Part shown: in pieces, positions 24,566 through 32,462 of the stretch
Layout: each line of letters begins with the position of its first letter
How positions within the stretch are numbered: position 1 is the stretch's first letter
Origin: Serratia entomophila
GTDB lineage: Bacteria > Pseudomonadota > Gammaproteobacteria > Enterobacterales > Enterobacteriaceae
Length of the DNA: 64,000 nt
Assembly (NCBI RefSeq): GCF_021462285.1
Contig: NZ_CP082787.1
Coordinates: forward strand, 4,216,001-4,280,000
Direction: 5' to 3'
Translations under genes and position numbers: made by a program
Notes under the pieces: model-generated
Seen by the model: only the letters and a program-made list of their open reading frames with translations
Told to the model about the DNA's origin: nothing
The model's database searches: none

Positions 24566-26359
24566 TTACCAGCTCAGCCCGAATCCGCGAGGAAAAGCGA
24601 CGGTGCCGCTGTTGGTATTCACATCGTAGTCATGCCAAATATTGACCGGCAGCTTGCCGTGCGGCGCCCGTTGGCCCATCAGCACTTCAGCCAGAGAAAT
24701 CATCGAGTGCCCACGCCAGACGCCGTTGTCATAACCGTAGTAGGCATAGACGGCAACGGCGGCGTCAACCTTGCCAAGATAGCTGACGATGTCATAAGGC
24801 GCGCGCAGCGACAGATGCACCCGCTTTTTCCCCAGGCCGGCGGCATAATCCAATCGGCCGAGATACGGGTTGTCGCCGGCGCTCTCGCTCGCCGCGCCGC
24901 CGGCGACGCCATCCGTTTCCGCCGGGGTAAAGCTGGTGGACAGCGTGCCGAACAGGAACACGTCGCAGTTGGCGATATTGGCCCTGATTTCAGCCTCGCT
25001 CAGATCCGTTTCCTTCGCCGCTACCAGGTGACGGTAGCCCGCCTGCGCCATCGCGGCGGCGATGCCTTTGGCTTGCTCACCCCACGGCGTCAGGATGAAA
25101 TAGCGCTGCGTTTTGTCCCTCAACGGCAGCGTGGCCTGCTGATTGGCGACCAGCGTAATCGAACGGTCCGCAATCTGTTTTTCCGGCTGCAGGCAGCCGG
25201 ACGCCGGAACCGGCGGCCTCATCTTGCCATCGCCCAACAGGTGATAACGCTGCTTCAGCCGCAAAATCCGCTCCACGGAGCTGTCGATATCCGCTTCACG
25301 AATCGCCCCGGCCCTCACTTTACCCGCAATGGCGGAGATCAACTCAGCCAGGCGCCCCTGTTGCGCGGGGGCGGAAAGGCTAATGGGCATCAGCGCGATA
25401 TCCACCCCGGCGCCGAACACCCGCTCAAGCGCTTCACCCTGGCTGAAATGCTCGGCGATGGCGCCCATATCCAATGCGTCGGAAATAGTCACGCCGGAGA
25501 AATTCAGCTGTTCCCGCAAGAGCCTGGTCTGGATCTGCCGGGACATGGTCGCAGGCACCGTGATCTCTTCACCGCTGAGGGTACCAACCAGACTGTCATC
25601 GAGTGCAGGATACTGAATGTGCGCCGTCATGATCATATCCGGCGCGCGGTGGCTGTCTATGGCGTGCTTGTAAGGGGCGATATCGATGGCGAACGCCTCT
25701 TCCCGGGAGCGATCGACGCGCGGCAAGGCGCTGTGCGAATCCGTCGCGGTGCTGCCGTGGCCCGGGAAGTGTTTATAGGCGGTAATCACCCCCTGATGGT
25801 GCATGCCGGCGGTGACCTGCTCCGCCAGCCTGGCCACCGTTCCTGCGTCGTCGCTGAACCCGCGCACGTTGATCACCGGGTTGAACGGGTTGCTGTTGAC
25901 ATCGACCACCGGCGCAAAGTTGGTGTTGATGTGCAACGCAAGCAGGTCATGCGCCATTTGGCGCCCCTGCTCAGCGGCGAGCTGCAGATCGGCGCCGCCT
26001 TCAACGGCCGCAGCCAGGGCCATATTGCCCGGGAAAGAGGCGTAATCCTCACGCGGCAGGCGGAAAACGTTTCCGCCTTCATTGTCCGTGCCAATAAATA
26101 AGCGGATATTTCCGCAGGTTTCCATCGAAGCATACCAGGCGGTCAGCGCCTTTATCTGCGCCTTATCCTTCAGGTTATTGGCGAACAGGATCACGCCGCC
26201 GATGTGGTTATCACCGATAATTTTGCCGATCTCGTCATCGGGCTTCACCATGTCCAGATTGCTCTGCCCTGCAGGATCCCAGTAGCGAAAATCCAGCATG
26301 ATCTTCTGGCCGATCTTCTCTTCTAACGTCATGGCGCTGAGCTTATGTTTAATATCCAT
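24566..26359 (-). CDS. NagZ-like glycoside hydrolase family 3
   Basis: GH3 enzyme of 597 aa. The NagZ-type motif KHFPGHGSTATDSH near residues 190-203 holds the Asp-His dyad used as general acid/base by bacterial beta-N-acetylglucosaminidases. The nucleophile is the Asp in TISDALDMG near 287. A further C-terminal GH3_C-like domain makes it far longer than NagZ of E. coli (about 340 aa), nearer to NagZ/NagA-like enzymes of other bacteria. I chose ATG 26359 because GGAGAG lies 7 nt upstream; a longer frame from 26515 adds an unlikely N-terminus. No signal peptide is obvious, so it may be cytoplasmic. Followed on the same strand by the DigH-like gene. Confidence 0.88.
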   Translation of the reverse strand: MDIKHKLSAMTLEEKIGQKIMLDFRYWDPAGQSNLDMVKPDDEIGKIIGDNHIGGVILFANNLKDKAQIKALTAWYASMETCGNIRLFIGTDNEGGNVFRLPREDYASFPGNMALAAAVEGGADLQLAAEQGRQMAHDLLALHINTNFAPVVDVNSNPFNPVINVRGFSDDAGTVARLAEQVTAGMHHQGVITAYKHFPGHGSTATDSHSALPRVDRSREEAFAIDIAPYKHAIDSHRAPDMIMTAHIQYPALDDSLVGTLSGEEITVPATMSRQIQTRLLREQLNFSGVTISDALDMGAIAEHFSQGEALERVFGAGVDIALMPISLSAPAQQGRLAELISAIAGKVRAGAIREADIDSSVERILRLKQRYHLLGDGKMRPPVPASGCLQPEKQIADRSITLVANQQATLPLRDKTQRYFILTPWGEQAKGIAAAMAQAGYRHLVAAKETDLSEAEIRANIANCDVFLFGTLSTSFTPAETDGVAGGAASESAGDNPYLGRLDYAAGLGKKRVHLSLRAPYDIVSYLGKVDAAVAVYAYYGYDNGVWRGHSMISLAEVLMGQRAPHGKLPVNIWHDYDVNTNSGTVAFPRGFGLSW

Positions 26360-26528
26360 TGCGACTCTCCTTTCCGGTTGCAGACAGGCAACCAAACTAT
26401 CCCGAAAACCACCGCCGTCATCGTCATTTTGACCGTGCCATGTTTCAGACAACGCGGAATGCCCTTCGGCACAGAAATTTTCCCTTGCGCAGGGCCGTTC
26501 ATGAGAGGCTAACATCTTCTCTTTTCAG

Positions 26529-26816
26529 GTGACTGAATTCGCATGCCATTGTCTTACCGCCCTTTTATCACCGCCGCTGTCGTGCTCGCCGGCGATTCAG
26601 GCTGAGGAGAAACAGCCTGAAAGCGGAGGCGCAGACGCATTTTTGCCGTTGATAGAGCCGCAGATTAAACCGGCAGTTGCCGCACAGGCCGCGGTGGATA
26701 CGCAACAATTGGCCATCAGTCGGCAACGCTCCCCGCCCTGCAGGTCAGCTACCGCGAATGGCCTGCCCTGGGCACGGCGCCCAGATGGCAGGCCGCACAA
26801 CGAAAAAGCCCCGTAA
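26529..26816 (+). other. Doubtful ORF with a signal-peptide-like start
   Basis: GTG-start frame of 95 codons. Its beginning (LTALLSPPLSCSPAIQA) resembles a secretion signal, but the C-terminal third is Arg/Pro-rich and the last codons read into a terminator belonging to the opposite strand. No ribosome site is visible. A frameshifted relic or chance frame is more likely than a gene. This is the only candidate in the 26360-26802 gap. Confidence 0.2.
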
Positions 26817-26825
26817 TAACGGGGC
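26803..26825 (-). terminator. Rho-independent terminator of the 35-aa peptide gene
   Basis: Read on the minus strand, GCCCCGT-TATT-ACGGGGC (26825-26808) is followed by TTTTT (26807-26803). It lies 27 nt after the stop of the small membrane peptide gene, supporting that gene as a real transcript. Confidence 0.8.
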
Positions 26826-26851
26826 AATTGCTTGTCAGACAAAGCGTTAAA

Positions 26852-26959
26852 TTATCGGCGTCTTCTTTCTAGCGACCCTCTCCCTTTGAAGTGTCGAAAA
26901 AGCGCGAAAACGGAGACAACAATCAGACCGCAGGCGGCGATCAATAAAACTTTTTCCAT
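26852..26959 (-). CDS. Small single-pass membrane protein (35 aa)
   Basis: ATG 26959 is preceded by AGAGGAAG and the frame runs 35 codons to TAA. The peptide starts MEKVLLIAACGLIVVSVFAL, one membrane segment, and ends in a strongly basic tail (FRHFKGRGSLERRRR), giving an N-out or signal-anchor-like topology with a cytoplasmic basic end. A clean terminator follows at once. Similar short membrane peptides occur in enterobacteria, but I cannot name this one. Function unknown; envelope stress is a guess. Confidence 0.65.
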   Translation of the reverse strand: MEKVLLIAACGLIVVSVFALFRHFKGRGSLERRRR

Positions 26960-27073
26960 TACTTCCTCTCATTACATTTTACCGGCTCCGCCCTTACGGG
27001 CAGCAGCGGAAACAACTTGAAAATTTATGCAAAAAATGACTCTTCTCTATTTTTATTAAATGTTAAAACCTTT

Positions 27074-27739
27074 CTATTGCCCCTCAGAGAATCTGATGGC
27101 GCGAATAACCTTATGCAGGTTAAACAGCCCTTTCACGCCTAACTTGTTCATAATGTTACTCTTATGAGTATGTGCCGTTTTATAGGATATCCCCATAATT
27201 TCTGATATTTCACTCATGCTTTTCCCGTGGCACAAAAAATAAATTATCGCCGACTCACTGCGGGTAAAATTCATGTTATTGACGTCGCCATAGAAAGCCC
27301 ATTCTTTTGGGTAATAGAATGAACGTCTGGAAAATATCGTTTTTATCTTATCGACGATCCTTTCCATGCCATCTCGCTTAGACAAAATGGCAACGGCGCC
27401 AACCTTTCTGGCAAACTCCAGAATGTAAGCATTAGTGATTGATGTAAACACCACCAAATCAACGCTTTGCCACAGCAACGCGTTTTTGGTAATGAAAGAC
27501 AGCCCGGCGATAGGATCGTTATCGATATCGACAAGATCCATAAAAACCATATTTATGGCCTTTCTATCCACCACCTCTTGTAATGTTTCTATTTTTTGCG
27601 TATCGAAAATAGCCGTTACCTCAGGGATCCCTAAAAACATATCAACCAATACGTTAGATACGTAGGGAAAAGGTTCCAGCACGGCTATGCTCTCTACAGT
27701 TTTGTTTTTTAAAACAAGACTACGATAGACTCTATTCAT
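27074..27739 (-). CDS. LuxR/RcsB-like response-type regulator
   Basis: Transcription regulator of 221 aa. A receiver-like N-terminal half (IAVLEPFPYVSNVLVDMFLG, VFMDLVD with the phosphoacceptor-site Asp region) is followed by a LuxR/FixJ helix-turn-helix near residues 160-215 (FTRSESAIIYFLCHGKSMSE). ATG 27739 is chosen because AAGGGAT lies about 8 nt upstream; ATG 27790 and longer forms lack one. It is 74 bp after lipD on the same strand, so it may be co-transcribed with the S-layer exporter or feed back on it. The acidic pocket is incomplete, so phosphorylation is uncertain. Confidence 0.8.
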   Translation of the reverse strand: MNRVYRSLVLKNKTVESIAVLEPFPYVSNVLVDMFLGIPEVTAIFDTQKIETLQEVVDRKAINMVFMDLVDIDNDPIAGLSFITKNALLWQSVDLVVFTSITNAYILEFARKVGAVAILSKRDGMERIVDKIKTIFSRRSFYYPKEWAFYGDVNNMNFTRSESAIIYFLCHGKSMSEISEIMGISYKTAHTHKSNIMNKLGVKGLFNLHKVIRAIRFSEGQ

Positions 27740-27813
27740 ATACCGATCCCTTTGTAGTATTTCCCTTGGGATTTCTTGCCCTTTACTCATCCCTGCAAAT
27801 TCCCACGATAACT

Positions 27814-29193
27814 TTAGAAATATTTTGCTATTTGTTGGATATGTTCCCGATCCAATGTGCCCGCATCGTTCAGCAAACTGACCCACGCCTTGATGTAGGT
27901 ATATTTTGCCGACGCGAGGTCGCGCTTCGCGCTGTAGAGCTGCTGCTCCGCATTCAGCACGTCGACGTTGACGCGTTGCCCGGCGAGCACGCTTTTGCGC
28001 GTCGCTTCCACCTGCGTCGTCGCCGACTTCACCGCCAGTTCGTAGGCGGCAAGCTTGGCGCGGCTGCTGAGGCACAGATTGAACTGCTTGCGCAAATCAT
28101 TCAGCGTGGTGCCGACCTGCGCGTCCATCTCATACATCGCCTGGCCATAGCTGGCCGCGGCCTGCCGGGTCGAAGCGGCAACGCCGCCGCCGGCATAAAT
28201 CGGCACGCTGACCTGAATGCCGATACTGTTGGTCCGGTACTTCTGGTTGACCGTGTTATCGCTGCTGGAATCGTTTTCAGAGTGAGACGCATAAAGCTGC
28301 ACCTGCGGGAAAAAACCGCCCCGGTTGCGCTCCACCTCATACTTCGCCACGTCCACGCCCTGGCGGGCCGCCGCCAGCGTCGGGTTGCTCGCAATGGCCA
28401 TTTTCCGCCACTCTTCAAAGCTGGCGGGCAGCAGCGGCGCCACTTCAAACTTGCCCGGGCGCAATACCCGCAGTGTTTCCAGCTGCTCCAACGGCAGGCC
28501 GATCATCACCTCCAGCTCGCGCTGGGCGGCGTCCAGCGCGTCCCGCGCCTCTATCGCCTGCGCCTCCGCCAGGCTGAAACGCGCCTGGGTTTCAGACACG
28601 TCGGTCACCGTGCCTTCCCCGGCGTTCAGCAAACGATCGTTCAGCGCCAGCTGCTCCTGGTAGGCGGTTTTTTGCGCTTCGGCCAGGGCAATCTGATCCC
28701 TGGCGTAGGCGACGTCCACGTAAGCGCTCACTACCCGTACCGCCAGATCCATAAACTTGCCGCGAAAACGCTCATCGGACATCAGCGTCTGCGCCACGCC
28801 GGAGCGGTAGCGCGCATAGGCCGCGTAGTCAATTAATGGCTGGGTCAGCGTGACCGAGCCGGAATAGCTGCGGTATTGCTGCCGGGTGGTGACGTCGATG
28901 GTCTCATTGCTGAAAATATTCACCGCCTGCGGGCTGGTCACTTTTTGCCAGTTTTTCGGCGAATTTTGGTAACTCAGCGACACCTTCGGCAGCAACCCCG
29001 CCAGGCCGATATTTTTGTTTTCATCCCCGGCCTCTTTCTCCTTTAAGGCTGCCAGGAAAGTCGGATCCTTTTGCAATGCCAGCGAGTAAGCGTCCAGTAC
29101 GCCGATCGCCAGCGCCGAAGCCGGTGCGAACAGCACCGACAACGCCACCCCACCCAGGGCTATACCGGCTATTTTTCCTTTGAATCGGCTCAC
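27814..29193 (-). CDS. lipD: Type I secretion outer-membrane channel LipD (TolC family)
   Basis: Outer-membrane TolC-family tunnel of the LipBCD exporter, about 459 aa. The signal peptide (IAGIALGGVALSVLFAPASA) precedes two outer-membrane-efflux repeats with long heptad helices (residues about 35-240 and 245-455). The start is GTG: the GTG at 29199 overlaps the lipC stop, but GTG 29193 sits 6 nt after GAGGAG and is preferred. Last gene of the transporter set. In S. marcescens this system exports lipase LipA, metalloproteases and SlaA; here slaA is the linked substrate. Confidence 0.93.
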   Translation of the reverse strand: MSRFKGKIAGIALGGVALSVLFAPASALAIGVLDAYSLALQKDPTFLAALKEKEAGDENKNIGLAGLLPKVSLSYQNSPKNWQKVTSPQAVNIFSNETIDVTTRQQYRSYSGSVTLTQPLIDYAAYARYRSGVAQTLMSDERFRGKFMDLAVRVVSAYVDVAYARDQIALAEAQKTAYQEQLALNDRLLNAGEGTVTDVSETQARFSLAEAQAIEARDALDAAQRELEVMIGLPLEQLETLRVLRPGKFEVAPLLPASFEEWRKMAIASNPTLAAARQGVDVAKYEVERNRGGFFPQVQLYASHSENDSSSDNTVNQKYRTNSIGIQVSVPIYAGGGVAASTRQAAASYGQAMYEMDAQVGTTLNDLRKQFNLCLSSRAKLAAYELAVKSATTQVEATRKSVLAGQRVNVDVLNAEQQLYSAKRDLASAKYTYIKAWVSLLNDAGTLDREHIQQIAKYF

Positions 29194-29195
29194 AA

Positions 29196-30527
29196 TCACT
29201 CCTCAGACAACGACGTGCGGGCGCGGTCCATAATCGGCTTGAACAGATAGCTCAGCATCGAACGCGAACCCGTTTTAACGAACACCTCAACCGGCATACC
29301 GGGTTTGATATCCAGCCCGGACAACATTTTCATTCCCTGCGGCGTCACCGTCGCCTGCATCTGGTAATAGGGTTCGCCGGTCGCCTTATCCACCAGGCGG
29401 TCGGCCGAAATCAGCGTGACCTCGCCCGGAATTTTCGGCGTTTTGTTTTGGTTGAACGCCGTGAACATCAGATCCACCGGCAACCCTTGCCCAACCTTGT
29501 CGACCAGCTCCACCTTCAGCCGGGCGTCAACCACCAGCGAAGCCTCGCTCGGCACCACATCCATCAGGTGGTCGCCGGCGCCGACCACGCCGCCCAGGGT
29601 AAAGATGTTCAGCCCCACCACGGTGCCGTCCACCGGAGACGTGATCGAGGTATTGCCCAGATCAAAGGTGGCGGTGTCCAGACGGTTGCGGTATTCGCTG
29701 GCGTCCATCTGGGTTTGCGCCAGCTGGGTGCGCACTTCGCGCTGGTAGTCGGCGTTGCGCTGATCGATGCGCTGCTGCGATTCCTGCAGCTGTTTTTGCA
29801 ACTGACCGATTTGCCCCAGGGTTTCATCGATGCTGCTGTTCACTTCGGCAAACTGCCGCTGAATTTCCAAATAGCGGTTGCGCGGCAAATAACCATCGCT
29901 GGCCAGCTGCTTCATGCTGTTCATCTGCTCGCGCAGGCTGGCCTGCTGGATTGCTTTGTTCGCCCGCGAGTCCTGCAGCCCTTTTAACTGATAACGCATG
30001 CCTTCGATCGACTGCCGGTAGCCGTCAATTTCGCTTTTCAGCCCCTGGCGGCGGGAGGTGAACAGCTGCTGCTGCAGCGTCAATATTTCGGCGACCCGCG
30101 GCTGGTTGCGCAGTTTTTCCAGCACCGGAGAGAATGTGATGGCGTTCAGGCCGTCCCGTTCGGCGATCAGGCGCGCCTCGCTGGCCAGCGTGGTGTAATA
30201 CTGATCGCTCAACGAATCCACCTGCGCCTGCGCCTGGATCTGGCTGAGCTGAACCAGCACTTCACCGGCCTTGACCTTGTCGCCTTCTTTAACCTTGATG
30301 CTTTTGATAATGCCGCCGGCCGGGGCCTGCACCGTTTTACGGTTGCCGGAAACAATCACCGAACCGGCGGAAACCACGCCTTTGTCCAGCGGCGCAAAAG
30401 CCGCCCAAATGAAAGAGCCAAGCAGGCCAATGGCCAGCACCAGCCAACCCAAACGGGTGTATTTCCGCTCATCCTGGGGAAGCGTTTCCTCCAAAGACGT
30501 TGTTGGCGCGCTAAGTGGCGTAGACAT
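29196..30527 (-). CDS. lipC: Type I secretion membrane fusion protein LipC
   Basis: HlyD/PrtE-family periplasmic adaptor, 443 aa. One N-terminal membrane segment (LGWLVLAIGLLGSFIWAAFA) is near residues 26-45. The lipoyl/barrel-sandwich half appears near 60-90 (VQAPAGGIIKSIKVKEGDKV), a long coiled-coil hairpin near 95-275, and the second lipoyl half at SPVDGTVVGL. ATG 30527 follows AGAGGT by 7 nt and gives the family-like start MSTPLSAP; upstream codons in the frame are not needed. It bridges LipB to LipD and its end overlaps the lipD start. Confidence 0.94.
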   Translation of the reverse strand: MSTPLSAPTTSLEETLPQDERKYTRLGWLVLAIGLLGSFIWAAFAPLDKGVVSAGSVIVSGNRKTVQAPAGGIIKSIKVKEGDKVKAGEVLVQLSQIQAQAQVDSLSDQYYTTLASEARLIAERDGLNAITFSPVLEKLRNQPRVAEILTLQQQLFTSRRQGLKSEIDGYRQSIEGMRYQLKGLQDSRANKAIQQASLREQMNSMKQLASDGYLPRNRYLEIQRQFAEVNSSIDETLGQIGQLQKQLQESQQRIDQRNADYQREVRTQLAQTQMDASEYRNRLDTATFDLGNTSITSPVDGTVVGLNIFTLGGVVGAGDHLMDVVPSEASLVVDARLKVELVDKVGQGLPVDLMFTAFNQNKTPKIPGEVTLISADRLVDKATGEPYYQMQATVTPQGMKMLSGLDIKPGMPVEVFVKTGSRSMLSYLFKPIMDRARTSLSEE

Positions 30528-30575
30528 AGGGGTACCTCTGGCATCAGGCGGTCTGACCGCCTGATTAGCCTGCAA

Positions 30576-32342
30576 TTAATGAGTTTGAGTTTTTACGAAG
30601 TCGCCTTCGTTTTTCACCGGTGCGCTGACCGCCGCTGCGGCTTGCTGCTGTTTTTGCGCATTAGCCAGCGCCGTCAGCACCTGCTGAGTCGGACCAAACG
30701 CATTCACCACGCCGTTGGTCAGCAGCAACAGCTTGTTGGTCATCGACAGCAGGTTGGTGCGGTGGGTGATCAGGATCACCGTTTTGTTGCGCTGCTGCAG
30801 GAACTGGATCGCCTGGTTGAGCGCCCTCTCGCCGGCATCGTCGAGGTTGGAGTTGGGCTCATCCAACACCACCAGAGCAGGATCGCCGTACAGCGCCCGC
30901 GCCAGGCCAATGCGTTGTTTCTGCCCGCCGGACAACCCGGCGCCGCCGTTGCCGATCAGCGAGTCGTAGCCCTGCGGAAAACGCAGGATCAGCTCATGCA
31001 CCCCGGCCAGCTTGGCCGCCTCGATCACTTTTTCCGCGTCGATGTCGTTGAAACGCGCAATGTTCTCGGCGATGCTGCCGGCAAACAGCTCAATGTCCTG
31101 CGGCAGGTAGCCGATGTGCGGCCCCAGCTCGTCCTTGTTCCACTGGTAAATGTCCGCCGTATCCAGGCGTACTATGCCTTCCGATACCGGCCAGATGCCG
31201 ACCAGCAGGCGCGCCAGCGTGGATTTCCCCGAGGCGCTCGGCCCGATGATGCCCAGCACGTCGCCCGGCTGCACGGCAAAGCTGACGTTATGCAACACCG
31301 CTTCCCCCTTCGAGCCCGGCGGCGTGGCGGTAATGCCTTCAACCGACAGCGCGCCGGCCGGACGCGGCAGAGACATGCCGGTGCCGCGTTCAGGGTGCTG
31401 TTCCAGCAGCTTGACCAGCCGGTTGTACGACAGCTTGGCCGCGCTCCAGCTTTTCCAGACGTTGATCACCTGTTCGATCGGCGCCAGGGTGCGCCCCATC
31501 AGGATCGAACCGGCGATCATCATGCCGGGGGTGATGTGGCCGTCGATGGCCAACCAGCCGCCCAGCCCCAGCACCAGAGACTGCAGGGAAAGGCGCACGA
31601 ACTTGGTGATCGAGGTGACGGTCGCGGCGCGCTCGCTGGCGACCCGCTGGCTGTTCAGGAAACGGCTGTGCAGTGAAAACCAGCGGCGTTTCAGGTTCGG
31701 CAGCATGCCCAACGCTTCGATCACTTCGGCGTTGCGCAGGTTGGCACTGGCCAGCCCGCCGGACATGATCGACAGTTTGCTGGCTTCGCCCAGTGGTTTT
31801 TTGGAAACCATCTCATTGGCGACAGCCAGGGCTATCAGGATCAAAGAACCCACCAGGGCGAACAACCCAAGCCAGGGGTTGAACAAAAAGATCACCAGCA
31901 GATAAATCGGGAACCAGGGCGCGTCAAAAAACGCGAACAGCGCATTGCCGGTCAGGAACTGGCGCACCGTAGTGAGATCGCCCAGCATTTGCCCGGCGTC
32001 TGACGAGCCGTTTTTTAAATTGGCCTCAAAGGCTGCGGTATATACGCGAGTGTTCAGGCGCATATCCAGTTGGCTGCCGATGCGAATGACCACCATGCTG
32101 CGCACGTATTCCAGCAGCGCCATCATGGCGTACATTCCCAACATGATGAGGGTCAGCATCAGGAGCGTTATCTCGTTCCGGGAAGGTAACACCCGGTCGT
32201 AGACTTGCAGCATATAGACAGAAGGGACCAGCATTAATAAGTTGATAAATGCGGTAAAGATACCGACGGTCCAGAAGACTTTACTGCGTGTCCGTATGAC
32301 GTCCGCAATTTCGTTGCTGCCAATATATTGATGCAAATTCAT
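30576..32342 (-). CDS. lipB: Type I secretion ABC transporter LipB
   Basis: PrtD/HasD-type ABC exporter, 588 aa. The membrane domain (about 20-310) has the usual six segments. The ATPase domain carries Walker A GPSASGKST near 365, signature LSGGQKQR near 470 and Walker B LVVLDEPNSNLD near 490. It lacks an N-terminal C39 peptidase domain, so substrates are exported with an uncleaved C-terminal signal. ATG 32342 sits 5 nt after GAAAGG; a longer frame adds five codons. It energizes secretion of SlaA and related proteins. Confidence 0.95.
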   Translation of the reverse strand: MNLHQYIGSNEIADVIRTRSKVFWTVGIFTAFINLLMLVPSVYMLQVYDRVLPSRNEITLLMLTLIMLGMYAMMALLEYVRSMVVIRIGSQLDMRLNTRVYTAAFEANLKNGSSDAGQMLGDLTTVRQFLTGNALFAFFDAPWFPIYLLVIFLFNPWLGLFALVGSLILIALAVANEMVSKKPLGEASKLSIMSGGLASANLRNAEVIEALGMLPNLKRRWFSLHSRFLNSQRVASERAATVTSITKFVRLSLQSLVLGLGGWLAIDGHITPGMMIAGSILMGRTLAPIEQVINVWKSWSAAKLSYNRLVKLLEQHPERGTGMSLPRPAGALSVEGITATPPGSKGEAVLHNVSFAVQPGDVLGIIGPSASGKSTLARLLVGIWPVSEGIVRLDTADIYQWNKDELGPHIGYLPQDIELFAGSIAENIARFNDIDAEKVIEAAKLAGVHELILRFPQGYDSLIGNGGAGLSGGQKQRIGLARALYGDPALVVLDEPNSNLDDAGERALNQAIQFLQQRNKTVILITHRTNLLSMTNKLLLLTNGVVNAFGPTQQVLTALANAQKQQQAAAAVSAPVKNEGDFVKTQTH

Positions 32343-32410
32343 TACTACCTTTCTCAATATCTACAACAGAAAAGGAAAACTTATCGAAGAAATTTGCCTG
32401 TGTATGAACC

Positions 32411-32440
32411 AAAAACAGGTGGGAGGTATCCCCCCCACCT
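32411..32440 (-). terminator. slaA terminator/attenuator before lipB
   Basis: On the minus strand AGGTGGG (32440-32434) pairs with CCCACCT (32423-32417), then C and TTTTT (32415-32411). It lies 22 nt after the slaA stop and about 70 nt before lipB. It would give far more S-layer transcript than exporter transcript if leaky. Confidence 0.7.
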
Positions 32441-32462
32441 TTTACTTAACCGCTAACGTCGA

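Noticed and set aside
26360..26515. 52-codon N-terminal extension of the GH3 enzyme
   Set aside because: The ATG at 26359 has GGAGAG at proper distance and starts the family-like MDIKHKLSAMTLEEKIG; the extension has no family likeness.
27740..28075. N-terminal extension of the LuxR-like regulator
   Set aside because: The extra residues overlap lipD and read as Arg/Gln-rich shadow sequence; a good ribosome site precedes ATG 27739.
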